Shown here one piece after another: positions 15,743 to 24,444 of a stretch of 64,000 bases of DNA. Below the pieces are notes generated by a model. It ran no database searches, was not told where the DNA came from, and saw nothing but the letters and a program-made list of their open reading frames with translations. Within the stretch, counting starts at the first letter, position 1. Each line of letters opens with the position of its first letter. This stretch comes from Phytoamicus setariae (GTDB taxonomy: Bacteria; Pseudomonadota; Alphaproteobacteria; Rhizobiales; Rhizobiaceae): contig NZ_JAEQNC010000001.1 in the NCBI RefSeq assembly GCF_016722925.1, forward strand, positions 248,001-312,000. Reading direction: 5' to 3'. A program made the translations under genes and the position numbers.

Positions 15743-18298
15743 TTAGCTCTCCGCCCGCCACTTCTGTTGGTGAATGAAGCTTTCCAGGCTTGAAAACTGC
15801 ATCGGCCGGGCAAGGGCGTAGCCCTGCAGAACATCGCAGCCCAGATCCTGCAGGATACGGATGTGTTCTCGGGTCTCCACGCCCTCTGCGACGACCCTGA
15901 TGCCCAGCGATTTGCCGATGTCGATGATCGAGCGCACCAGCCGCCGCTGTTCGGCCGTCTTGTCGATCGGAAAAATCAGTTCACGGTCGATCTTCAGCGT
16001 GCCGGGGCCAATCTTCAGCAAACTGACGATAGAGGCATGGCCGCTGCCGAAATCGTCGATTTCGATGCCGATCCCCTTGCGCCGGATTGCATCGAGGTTG
16101 TCGCGTACCATCTCGTCGCAGTCGTCCAGAAAGATCGACTCCAGCAGCTCGAAGGAAACCCGGCCCGGTTGAATATCCAGGCTGTCGAGCTTTTCGGCGA
16201 GTTTGGGGTCATAGAGCCGGCGCGTCGAGACATTGACCGACAGGTTGGGAATATCGATGCCGTGGCGGCGCAATGCTTCCAGATCCACCAGTGCTTTTTG
16301 CAGAATGACGCTGTCGATGGCCGCCACCACATCGAGGTCTTCGGCAATGGTCAGAAAGCTGTCGGGTCCTAGAATACCCTTGGTTGGATGTGCCCAGCGG
16401 GCAAGCGTCTCGGCCCCGGCAATATCCAGTGTCTGCGCCGAGAACTGCAACTGATAGAAGGGTACGAACTCGTCCTTCTCGAGTGCCACGAGAATCTCGT
16501 CGGAAACCAGCTTGTTGTTGATGACCTGATGCTGGATGTCGAGGGTGAAGAATTCGTGGCGGTTACGGCCACGGCTTTTGGCACGATAGAGCGCGATGTC
16601 GGCATTGAGCAGCAATTGCTTGGCATCCGCCGCCGGATGCGGGTCGCAGGCGATGCCGATGCTGGCGCCGATCCGACAGGTCATGCCGTTGAAGTGCACC
16701 GGCTCGCACATCCGCCTGATGATCTTGTCGGCAAGTCTCGTAAGCTTGTCCTTTGCGCCATCGAAAGGCGACAGGACCACGAATTCGTCGCCGCCGATGC
16801 GTGCGACGAACTCGTCCGGCCCGGTATTTTCGCGAAGCACCTTTGCCGCATGCATCAGCATGGAATCGCCGGCCTGGTGGCCCAATGTGTCGTTGATCTG
16901 TTTGAAGCGGTCGAGATCGATATGCAGGACGGCCAGGCCATGTATCGTTGCAGGGTCGCGGTGTCCGAGCCTGTCGTCAAGGTAGCGCCTGTTGGGCAGA
17001 TCCGTCAGGAAATCGTGCAGGGCGTTATGCTCGATCTTCGCCTTGGCATCTTCAAGTTCGCGGTTGCGCGCTTCGGCAAGCAGCTTGGCGCGTTCGAGTT
17101 CCTGGCGGACCTCGATGTCCTCGGTAACGTCCCAGTTGGCGCCGATATATTTGGTATGACCTGAACTGTCCTCGAAGGGTGCGACGCGCGCGCGAATATG
17201 ACGGATGGAACCGTCCTTTCGGACAATGCGGAACTGGTTGGAGAAATCGGCATTCTCGCTGACGCTGCTGTCGATGCGCTGCCTGGTCATTTCCCGATCT
17301 TCGGGATGGATAATGTATTTCCAGTCGTCCGGTCCCTGGCACCTGGGTGCGCCTTCCAGATCCATGATCGACAGCAGTCTGTCGTCCAGAAGCAGGCTGC
17401 CTTCGCTGATGTCGGCTTCGAAGACGCCGATCCGTGTCACGGTCAGCGCCAGTTCCAACCTGTGCGAAACGCGGGCCAGCTCCTCTTCGGTCGATTTTCT
17501 GGCTGAAATGTCGATATCGGTTCCGACAATTCGGGTCGGTTTGCCGTTTTCATCCCATTCGACACAAGATCCCCGGCATTCAATCCAGATCCAGTGGCCC
17601 TTCTTATGCAGTTCGCGGTATTCGAAAATCGAGAAGGCGACTTCACCGGCATTCTGCCGACGGATGCATTCCTGCACATGGGCGCGGTCGTCTGGGTGCA
17701 CCTTTTGCAGCCAGTCTTCCGTCACCGAGTCTACTTCCTCATTCGCCGCCATGCCGCGCAGCCGCTTCCATGTATCGGAGTAATACATAGTTCCGGTCTT
17801 GAAATCATGGTCCCAGACGCCGAGGTCCGAACTAACCAGAGCGCTGTTCCAGCGTTCCTCCCATGCCCGATGTTCCATCGCATCGCGTTTGCGTTGGTCG
17901 ATATCCGTCAACTGCACGACGATCTTGGCGACGAAATCCGGTCCGACGCAATGCACCGACGACATGTGCACCGACATCCACCGCTCGGTTCCGTCATCTC
18001 TGATGAAGCGGATCTCGTTGTGGCGCGGGCGAAACTCCGCAAGGGCATGCAGCGTCAAGGCAAAATGCATCCGCTCACGATCTTCCGGGCAAACGAGATC
18101 GGTCAGCAGTACGGGCGAGGAGCCCTGTATCCGGCTGGAAAACAGGTCCCTGCAAATTCGGTTCGAATAGAGGATGCGGTAGTCCGAAGAGAGCAGGACC
18201 ATGCCCAGGGGAGAGTCGTCGAGCAGCCCTGCAAGCGTGGCTTCGTTGCCAGGGACGCGAATAGAGTCTGGTTGTATTTTCTTGCCGGACGACGCCAA
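15743..18298 (-). CDS. PAS-PAS-PAS-GGDEF-EAL cyclic-di-GMP signalling protein
   Basis: An 851-residue cytoplasmic protein with no visible membrane segment. Three PAS domains (about 20-140, 150-270, 280-400) precede a GGDEF domain (about 425-585) and an EAL domain (about 600-840). The cyclase motif RIGGDEFVVLS is intact, but the four residues in the I-site position before it read Gly-Pro-Asp-Glu, not Arg-x-x-Asp, so product inhibition is probably absent. The EAL motif reads GAETLARW (Glu-Thr-Leu), while later EAL motifs (SVNVS, IDDFG, KIDREL, VVAEGVE) are present. So it may act as cyclase, phosphodiesterase or both; the direction is not decided by sequence. The gene faces the aldehyde dehydrogenase gene and is divergent from the lactonase gene. 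Confidence 0.9.
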   Translation of the reverse strand: MASSGKKIQPDSIRVPGNEATLAGLLDDSPLGMVLLSSDYRILYSNRICRDLFSSRIQGSSPVLLTDLVCPEDRERMHFALTLHALAEFRPRHNEIRFIRDDGTERWMSVHMSSVHCVGPDFVAKIVVQLTDIDQRKRDAMEHRAWEERWNSALVSSDLGVWDHDFKTGTMYYSDTWKRLRGMAANEEVDSVTEDWLQKVHPDDRAHVQECIRRQNAGEVAFSIFEYRELHKKGHWIWIECRGSCVEWDENGKPTRIVGTDIDISARKSTEEELARVSHRLELALTVTRIGVFEADISEGSLLLDDRLLSIMDLEGAPRCQGPDDWKYIIHPEDREMTRQRIDSSVSENADFSNQFRIVRKDGSIRHIRARVAPFEDSSGHTKYIGANWDVTEDIEVRQELERAKLLAEARNRELEDAKAKIEHNALHDFLTDLPNRRYLDDRLGHRDPATIHGLAVLHIDLDRFKQINDTLGHQAGDSMLMHAAKVLRENTGPDEFVARIGGDEFVVLSPFDGAKDKLTRLADKIIRRMCEPVHFNGMTCRIGASIGIACDPHPAADAKQLLLNADIALYRAKSRGRNRHEFFTLDIQHQVINNKLVSDEILVALEKDEFVPFYQLQFSAQTLDIAGAETLARWAHPTKGILGPDSFLTIAEDLDVVAAIDSVILQKALVDLEALRRHGIDIPNLSVNVSTRRLYDPKLAEKLDSLDIQPGRVSFELLESIFLDDCDEMVRDNLDAIRRKGIGIEIDDFGSGHASIVSLLKIGPGTLKIDRELIFPIDKTAEQRRLVRSIIDIGKSLGIRVVAEGVETREHIRILQDLGCDVLQGYALARPMQFSSLESFIHQQKWRAES

Positions 18299-18596
18299 GT
18301 CGGTACTCTCGATTTCTACGCTAAACTGAATACTGCAGACCGCTTAAATTCATCTTAATCGACGAAGTACAGAAGGCGGATTTGGCGGTCTGTTCTGTGC
18401 CGTTGGCAGGCTCGCTAACTGTAGGCGGCGTAGGGCCGTATTGTCGCATTGTGAGTTACCCGCAAACACTGACGATTTCGCTTGCTCCCTTCGCTAATAT
18501 GCTGATTGATATCGCCAATTAGAGCGCTCCGATGGCAGGAAACGTCGCGCGAAATGCCCTGCCAAACAGAGTGCCAGGAATTCATCTGGGGGCTAA

Positions 18597-19688
18597 GTGG
18601 TGCAGCAATTGTATTTGGCGGTCGGAACGCTCAATCGGGAGACACCCTATTTCCAGGGGGCGAGGGGAAGGGGCGTCATCGTCTATGCCTTCGACGAGGA
18701 TCGACTCGAATGGCAAGAACTTGCCTCCTCTGCCACAGCCGACAATCCCTGCTATCTTGCGGTCTCCCCGAAAGACGGCCTTATCTATTCCGTGTCCGAA
18801 GTCGCCGAATGGTGTGAAGGCACGGCAACGGCATTTCATTTCGACAAGCGGACACAGGAACTCGTCTATCTCAACAAGCAGCCGACGCTCGGCGCCATTT
18901 CAGCCTATGCCCAGATAACGGCGGACCAGCGTTTTCTGCTGGTGGCAAACTATGGCTACGGCAATGCTGGCCCGGATCAGTCGCTCGTGTCATTTCCGTT
19001 CCGTCCGGATGGTGGACTTGCGCCGCCGAGTGGCAGTGCTGCGCATGAAGGGGCTGCAATGACAGTGCCCGAGCGACAAGAGCGCAGCCATGCCCATTCT
19101 ATTGTCGAGATGGTCGACAAGACAGGATTCCTGTCGGCTGATCTGGGGCTCGACCGCATCTTCAGTTACCGGCTGACCGACAGCGGTGGTTTCGCTTTGG
19201 TCTCCGCGGTCACGATGCCGGAGGGCTCGGGACCCCGCCATATCGCCCAGCATCCCGGCGGCCGTTTTGTCTTCGTATCAAACGAGTTGAACTCAACGGT
19301 CTCGACGCTGGTCCGCGATGGCCATGACCTCAGGCATGTCGGCAGTTGGCCGGCCGCTCCGGAAGGCGTACAAAACCATCCGTCCGATATCCATGTTTCC
19401 GCTGACGGCCGCTTCGTCTATATGGCCAATCGCGGACACGATACGATCGCGATTTTCCGGGTCGATCAGCAAACCGGAGTGCTCGCGCCGAACGGGCATG
19501 TCGATTGCGGCGGTGCGACCCCGCGCAGCTTCGTGTTGATGGCCGGTGGACGCACGCTGCTGGTTGCCAACCAGAATGGCGACAACATCTCCATCTTTCG
19601 ACGTGACGGCGATACGGGCGCGCTGGCCTTCACGGGCAAGCGGATCGAGGTCGGGACCCCGATGTGCGTCAGGCCTTTCCTGTTGTGA
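18597..19688 (+). CDS. seven-bladed beta-propeller lactonase (6-phosphogluconolactonase/YbhE family)
   Basis: A 363-residue lactonase-family protein with repeated propeller blades: VSPKDGLIYSVSE, AQITADQRFLLVANYGYG, GPRHIAQHPGGRFVFVSNEL, HVSADGRFVYMANRGHD and LMAGGRTLLVANQNGD. Members hydrolyse sugar lactones such as 6-phosphogluconolactone, or act as carboxy-muconate cyclases; the substrate here is undetermined. The start is a GTG with the GGGGG run 5 bases upstream. The regulator gene that follows overlaps its end, and a dehydrogenase and CoA transferase lie opposite, which suggests sugar-acid catabolism and not the pentose phosphate pathway. Confidence 0.82.
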   Translation: MVQQLYLAVGTLNRETPYFQGARGRGVIVYAFDEDRLEWQELASSATADNPCYLAVSPKDGLIYSVSEVAEWCEGTATAFHFDKRTQELVYLNKQPTLGAISAYAQITADQRFLLVANYGYGNAGPDQSLVSFPFRPDGGLAPPSGSAAHEGAAMTVPERQERSHAHSIVEMVDKTGFLSADLGLDRIFSYRLTDSGGFALVSAVTMPEGSGPRHIAQHPGGRFVFVSNELNSTVSTLVRDGHDLRHVGSWPAAPEGVQNHPSDIHVSADGRFVYMANRGHDTIAIFRVDQQTGVLAPNGHVDCGGATPRSFVLMAGGRTLLVANQNGDNISIFRRDGDTGALAFTGKRIEVGTPMCVRPFLL

Positions 19689-20731
19689 CGGAGGCTCCCT
19701 CCACCCCGCGAAAAGCCCGTCGCAAGGGGACGAGCGTGACGATGGCAGACGTTGCTGCCGCCGCGGGCGTGTCGATGCAGACCGTTTCGCGTTATCTGCG
19801 TCTGCCCGATACTGTGACGGCGGATACCGGCGAACTGATCCGCGCTGCGATCGACAAGACTCACTATGTCCACAATCTCGCAGCCAGCCATCTCGCTTCG
19901 GCGAGCAGCAATACGGTGGCGGCCATCATCCCGACCCTGTCGGCGTCGGTGTTCGCCGAAACGATCCAGCACTTCTCCGAGACGCTCAATCGGCAGGGCT
20001 ACCAGATCTTCCTGGGTAACACCGATTATCGGCAAGACCGGGAAGAGGAGGTGATCCGCAGTCTGCTGGGCCGACGACCGGATGGCATTTTCATAATCGG
20101 CACGCATCACAGCCGCCAGGCCAAGGAACTGTTGAAGCGGGCTGGCATTCCGGTCGTCGAGGGCTGGGATCTCACCGCGCGCCCGATCGATCGGCTTGTC
20201 GGGTTTTCGAACGCAGCCGCCATTGCCGATCTGGCGACCTATCTGATCAATGGTGGACGCCGGAAGATCGTCTTTGCTGGGACACTGCGCAAAGGCGATA
20301 GTCGCGCAAGCGAGCGGCGCGACGGATTTGTTGAACTTATGAGCAAGACCTTTGCCGGCGAAGCACCAAGGCTTGTGACGTCGAGCGAACTGGCGCTGGA
20401 TATGTCGGCCGGCGCCGAACTTCTCGTCCGTGCCCGGGCAGAGTTTCCGGACGCTGACGCGATCATGTTTTCGAGCGATGTGCTGGCGTCGGGTGCGCTG
20501 CTCGAATGCGTGCGCCGTGGAATTTCGGTGCCGGGAGACATCGCGATCACCGGTTTCGGTGATTTCGAACTCGCCCGTCACCTTAACCCGTCGCTGACGA
20601 CGGTGGCCGTGCCCGCAGCCGAAATCGGCCGCGAAGCCGGAAGGCTGCTGCTGGAAGGCATGCAGGGTATCGTGTCTTCAGACAAGCATATCGATGTAGG
20701 GTTCAGGCTGATGATCCGCCAGAGCAGTTGA
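19664..20731 (+). CDS. LacI-family transcriptional regulator
   Basis: A LacI/GalR-type regulator of up to 355 residues. The helix-turn-helix is at about residues 25-50 (TMADVAAAAGVSMQTVSRYLR), followed by the hinge (HNLAASHLASASSNTVAAIIP) and a periplasmic-binding-like effector domain (FSSDVLASGALLECVRRGISVPGDIAITGFGD). The longest start is a GTG 25 bases inside the lactonase gene; a second GTG overlaps the lactonase stop by 4 bases (GTGA) and would give a product 7 residues shorter. Either way it is translationally coupled to the lactonase. A perfect palindrome typical of LacI operators lies before the CoA-transferase gene about 3 kb away and is its best candidate target. Confidence 0.9.
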   Translation: MRQAFPVVTEAPSTPRKARRKGTSVTMADVAAAAGVSMQTVSRYLRLPDTVTADTGELIRAAIDKTHYVHNLAASHLASASSNTVAAIIPTLSASVFAETIQHFSETLNRQGYQIFLGNTDYRQDREEEVIRSLLGRRPDGIFIIGTHHSRQAKELLKRAGIPVVEGWDLTARPIDRLVGFSNAAAIADLATYLINGGRRKIVFAGTLRKGDSRASERRDGFVELMSKTFAGEAPRLVTSSELALDMSAGAELLVRARAEFPDADAIMFSSDVLASGALLECVRRGISVPGDIAITGFGDFELARHLNPSLTTVAVPAAEIGREAGRLLLEGMQGIVSSDKHIDVGFRLMIRQSS

Positions 20732-20777
20732 CGCGTCAGGGTCTCTGGGAAGTTCTCGATCGGCATACTCTGGAAAA

Positions 20778-20804
20778 AAAGCGGGCCGTAGGATGGCCCG
20801 CTTT
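20778..20804 (-). terminator. intrinsic terminator for the leftward aldehyde dehydrogenase gene, probably bidirectional
   Basis: A perfect 10-base stem (AAAGCGGGCC at 20778-20787, complement at 20795-20804) with a 7-base loop. On the minus strand it is followed by a run of T residues (seven A on the plus strand). It lies in the gap between the facing regulator and dehydrogenase genes and can serve both. Confidence 0.85.
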
Positions 20805-20824
20805 GAGAATGCAACTTGTGTGGC

Positions 20825-22258
20825 TCAGGCCAGCGTGTAGGCGGTCTTGACGGTGGTGAAGAACTCGTTGGCGTATTTGCCCTGTTCGCGCGAACCAAAG
20901 GAAGACGCCTTGCGGCCGCCGAACGGCACATGGAAATCGACGCCCGCTGTCGGCAGGTTGACCATCACCATGCCGGCTTCGGCATTGCGCTTGAAATGCG
21001 TCGCATGCTTCAGGCTGGTGGTGGCAATACCGGAGGACAGGCCGAACGGCGTGTCGTTGGCGACGGCCAGCGCTTCGTCGTAGTTCTTGACCCGGATGAC
21101 CGATGCAACCGGTCCGAAGATTTCTTCGCGGGAAATCCGCATCTGGTTGGTCGCTTCGGTAAAAAGTGCCGGCTTGAGGTAGAAGCCCGGAGTTTCACGC
21201 TCCAGCCGTTCGCCGCCCGTGACGAGCTTTGCACCTTCCTGCTTGCCGATGGCGATGTAGTCCTCGTCCTGCTTGAGCTGGCCGGGATCGACCACCGGGC
21301 CGATATGCGTGCCGGGCTTCATCGCGTGGTCGATGTTGAGGCCGCTGATCCGCTCGGTCAGCGCGGCGACGAACTTGTCGTGGATGCCTTCGGTGACGAT
21401 CAGGCGCGAGGACGCCGTGCAGCGCTGGCCGGTGGCGAAAAAGGCCGAGTTGGCTGCAGCTTCGACCGCAACGTTTAGGTCGGCGTCGTCGAGCACCACG
21501 AATGGGTTCTTGCCGCCCATTTCCAGCTGGTACTTGCGGTTATGCTCGATGGAAGACAGCGCCACCCGCTTGCCGGTGCCGGTCGAGCCGGTGAAGGTCA
21601 GGCCGGACAGATCGGGGCTGTCGAGCATGACTTGACCGACGACCGAGCCCTTGCCCATGACCAGGTTGAGAACGCCCTTGGGCAGGCCGGCACGATGCAG
21701 GATATCAACGATAGCCCAGGCCGAAGCCGGGACCAGGTCGGCCGGCTTGAACACGACCGTGTTGCCGTAGCAAAGGGCCGGTGCGATCTTCCAGGCCGGG
21801 ATGGCGATCGGGAAATTCCACGGCGTGATGACGCCGATCACGCCGAGCGGCTCACGGTTGATCTCGACGCCGATGCCCGGGCGTACCGAGGGGACCGTCT
21901 CGCCCGTCAGGCGCAGGGCCTCGCCGGCGAAGAAGTCGAAAATCTGGGCTGCGCGAATGGTCTCGCCGATGCCCTCGGGCAAGGTCTTGCCTTCCTCACG
22001 CGACAGGATCGCGCCAAGCTCGTCCTTGCGGACCATGATCTCCTCGGCGGCCTTCTTGAGGATGGCGTGACGCTCCATGATGCCGGAGCGCGACCAGGCA
22101 GGAAATGCCGCCTTGGCTGCCGCAATGGCATCCTTCATGTCCTGGGCGGTGCCGCGTGCGAATTCGCCCACCACTTCGTTTGTATCCGATGGATTGATAT
22201 TGGCGACGGCTTCGCCTCCAACCCATTCTCCGCCGATCAGATTATGATGAAGTGCCAT
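20825..22258 (-). CDS. aldehyde dehydrogenase, alpha-ketoglutaric semialdehyde dehydrogenase type
   Basis: A 477-residue aldehyde dehydrogenase with catalytic Cys280 (ATGQRCTASSR), base Glu246 (QLEMGGKN) and Asn148 (TPWNFPIAIP). The sequence style (GGEWVGGE at the start, RSGIMERHAILKKAAEEI, PVVDPGQL) resembles enzymes that convert alpha-ketoglutaric semialdehyde to 2-oxoglutarate at the end of pentose and hexaric-acid pathways. The ATG is chosen because the family begins there; the 61 extra upstream codons lack family resemblance. The neighbouring lactonase and LacI regulator fit a sugar-acid route, but the dehydratase genes expected for one are not in this window. Confidence 0.83.
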   Translation of the reverse strand: MALHHNLIGGEWVGGEAVANINPSDTNEVVGEFARGTAQDMKDAIAAAKAAFPAWSRSGIMERHAILKKAAEEIMVRKDELGAILSREEGKTLPEGIGETIRAAQIFDFFAGEALRLTGETVPSVRPGIGVEINREPLGVIGVITPWNFPIAIPAWKIAPALCYGNTVVFKPADLVPASAWAIVDILHRAGLPKGVLNLVMGKGSVVGQVMLDSPDLSGLTFTGSTGTGKRVALSSIEHNRKYQLEMGGKNPFVVLDDADLNVAVEAAANSAFFATGQRCTASSRLIVTEGIHDKFVAALTERISGLNIDHAMKPGTHIGPVVDPGQLKQDEDYIAIGKQEGAKLVTGGERLERETPGFYLKPALFTEATNQMRISREEIFGPVASVIRVKNYDEALAVANDTPFGLSSGIATTSLKHATHFKRNAEAGMVMVNLPTAGVDFHVPFGGRKASSFGSREQGKYANEFFTTVKTAYTLA

Positions 22259-22465
22259 GATCTTGTTCCGTTCTAGGTCATTGGTAAAGTCAGCTCCACG
22301 AGGAGCCGGTGGTGGCGCTTTGCAGCGTCGTAGAAGACTGGCATCTGGAAAATGCTCAGGCCGCAACAGCAAGAAAATATGTCCGCAACGATGTATGGCC
22401 TCCGGCAGCATCTTGCAATGCTCGCCGAAAGCCAAATTCACAACTGATCTCGCAGGCGGCAGAGC

Positions 22466-23659
22466 TCAGACGCTGCCGGTTGCGATGACGCCATTGGCCG
22501 CAAGTCTGTCGATCGTCGCCGCATCGTATCCGGCCTCGGCGAGCACATCGCGCGTATCCTGGCCGGTGACCGGCGCGCCCCGTTCCACCTTCGAAGGTGT
22601 CTTGGAGAACTTGATCGGAAATCCCGGCGTCTTGACGCGCCCTTCGGTCGGATGGTCGTATTCGACGAATGTGCCATTATGGACGATCTGCGGATCCTTG
22701 ACGAGATCGGCATATCCATAGACCGGGCCGCACCAGATGTCGGCCGCGCGCAGCGCCGCAAGCCATTCGGCGCTGCTTTTCGTCTTGATCTTGTCACGCG
22801 TCCTGGCGAAAATTTCGTCGCGTTGCGTCCAACTGTCGACTTCGTCGTTCATGGTGAGGAAGCTTTCCTCGCCGATGACCTCGCCGAGTGTCTTCAACTT
22901 CGGAAATGAAATGATGATGAAGCCATCGGTCGTCGCAAACGCACCATAGGGCGCCCGGATGAAGACGTGTGCGTGGGGTTCGGCCGATCGCTTCTGTTGC
23001 TTGCCGCCGACCGTATGGACCGAGAGTTCCTGCATCTGGATCGTGGTGATCGCATCGAGCATGTTGACTTCGACGAGCTGGCCCTCGCCGGTGCGTTCGC
23101 GATGCAGCAACGCCGCCAAGACGCCTTCGAAAGCTGTGTAGGCAGTGATGGCATCGACCAGATACTGGCCTGCAGCCGTGGGCGGTTCGCCTTCCCGGCC
23201 GGTCGATAGCATTGCCCCTGACAGACCCTGCAACACCAGATCCTGACCCGGCCAGTTCATGTAGGGACCGCTTTCGCCGTAACCCGACATCGAAATGTAG
23301 ATTATCCCGGGGTTGATCGCCGAAAGGCTTTCATAATCGACCCCAAGACGCTTTGCGACACCGGGGCGGTAGTTCTGCAGAAAAACGTCCGCTGTCTTGA
23401 CGAGATCCATGAGCACCTGTTTGCCTTCGGGGGCCTTCAGGTCGACCGCAAGCGAGCGCTTGTTGCGGTTGAGCGACAGGAACGACACATTGACCTTGTT
23501 GCCGGTCGCACCGCCAGCGGCCACGTGGCGCTGCCACTCCCCCGTCACAGGTTCGATCTTGACCACATCGGCGCCAAGATCGCCCAGCCGCTGGGCTGCA
23601 AACGGCCCCGCCATGGCAATAGAGCAATCCAGTACCCGATACCCCGATAAAATTCCCAT
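22466..23659 (-). CDS. CaiB/BaiF (formyl-CoA transferase family) CoA transferase
   Basis: A 397-residue class III CoA transferase. The family's first motif is at residues about 5-37 (GYRVLDCSIAMAGPFAAQRLGDLGADVVKIE), with QNYRPGVAKRLGVDYE near residue 95 and the C-terminal GRVKTPGFPIKFSKTP near residue 350. Such enzymes move CoA between carboxylic acids by a covalent aspartyl intermediate. The start has a GGAAGGAAAAG ribosome site. It reads in the same direction as the dehydrogenase gene, separated by about 200 bases. The upstream region carries a LacI-type palindrome, so it is probably controlled with the lactonase and dehydrogenase. Substrates cannot be inferred. Confidence 0.88.
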   Translation of the reverse strand: MGILSGYRVLDCSIAMAGPFAAQRLGDLGADVVKIEPVTGEWQRHVAAGGATGNKVNVSFLSLNRNKRSLAVDLKAPEGKQVLMDLVKTADVFLQNYRPGVAKRLGVDYESLSAINPGIIYISMSGYGESGPYMNWPGQDLVLQGLSGAMLSTGREGEPPTAAGQYLVDAITAYTAFEGVLAALLHRERTGEGQLVEVNMLDAITTIQMQELSVHTVGGKQQKRSAEPHAHVFIRAPYGAFATTDGFIIISFPKLKTLGEVIGEESFLTMNDEVDSWTQRDEIFARTRDKIKTKSSAEWLAALRAADIWCGPVYGYADLVKDPQIVHNGTFVEYDHPTEGRVKTPGFPIKFSKTPSKVERGAPVTGQDTRDVLAEAGYDAATIDRLAANGVIATGSV

Positions 23660-23737
23660 CGTCTTTTCCTTCCCGCTCCGCCTGATCGGGAGCCCCTGCT
23701 TTGTCGCAAACTAAGAGAACTGCTCAGTAAGTCAAGA

Positions 23738-23749
23738 GTTAGCGCTAAC
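23738..23749. promoter_or_regulatory. LacI-type operator palindrome GTTAGCGCTAAC
   Basis: A perfect 12-base palindrome with the central CG typical of LacI-family operators, 79 bases upstream of the CoA-transferase start. On the minus strand a TTGACT -35-like box begins three bases after it (complement of AGTCAA), with an AGTTTG/TTAGTT -10-like box about 17 bases on. The palindrome therefore abuts the putative promoter. The LacI-type regulator encoded at 19.7 kb is the natural candidate to bind it. Confidence 0.65.
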
Positions 23750-23896
23750 ATTTTTAGAGGATGGGACGGTTGCGTGCAGATCGAAATCGAAGGTGCGGGA
23801 TGCTGGGCGTGGAACAACAAGCATGCGAGCGCATTGTACTCGAAGTCAACCGGTGGTCAGCGGATGACGCGTTACCGGGCACGAGGAGAACGAGCC

Positions 23897-24214
23897 ATGT
23901 TTGAGCACAAATTCTTCGCATCTGCGTTTTTAGCCTTAACAATGATGACCAGTGCAGCGTCCGCAGCCGATATCGCCTTGGCGAAAAACTCCATGAGGCT
24001 GTATGGGGGCCCATCGAAAGATTACCCAGCCATTGCGATGATAACCTGGAGGCAAAGCCTTAAGGTCGTTGGATGCGACAGGCGAGTCGGATGGTGTGAG
24101 GTCTTGGTCGACGGCCAGCGCGGTTGGGTGGAGGGTAACAGGTTGACCTGGCCGACAATGCCGGCCTATCGCGCGATAGACCTTCGCCATGATGCCGTGC
24201 ACGTCACGATTTGA
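23897..24214 (+). CDS. small secreted SH3-like protein
   Basis: A 105-residue protein with a signal peptide (FFASAFLALTMMTSAASA, cleavage before ADIALA) and a bacterial SH3-like fold: LYGGPSKDYPAIAMI, then VVGCDRRVGWCEVLVDGQRGWVEGNRL. These domains are usually periplasmic and bind cell-wall or protein partners. Two Cys (in VGC and GWC) could form a disulfide. The ATG follows ACGAGGAGAACGAG; a longer frame begins 41 codons earlier but lacks a ribosome site. It stands alone between the CoA-transferase gene and a cyclic-di-GMP protein gene. Function unknown. Confidence 0.72.
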   Translation: MFEHKFFASAFLALTMMTSAASAADIALAKNSMRLYGGPSKDYPAIAMITWRQSLKVVGCDRRVGWCEVLVDGQRGWVEGNRLTWPTMPAYRAIDLRHDAVHVTI

Positions 24215-24444
24215 AGTTGTGATAATTCGAGTTTGCAAGGCACTAGACCCTGCAATTCGACTGCACAGGCATAGGAATAATACAATCTTTACGAGGTTTT
24301 GAAAATTCGTTGCTGTAACTCGGCACCGACAAGCTCAGCGTGTATATCGCATCACTAAGTCAAGGTCTTCTTAAGAGAAGTGTGAGACATCTCAACACGG
24401 GGATGCCAAGGGTGGCCCTTTTGTAATTGCGGTGCGGGCGTACA

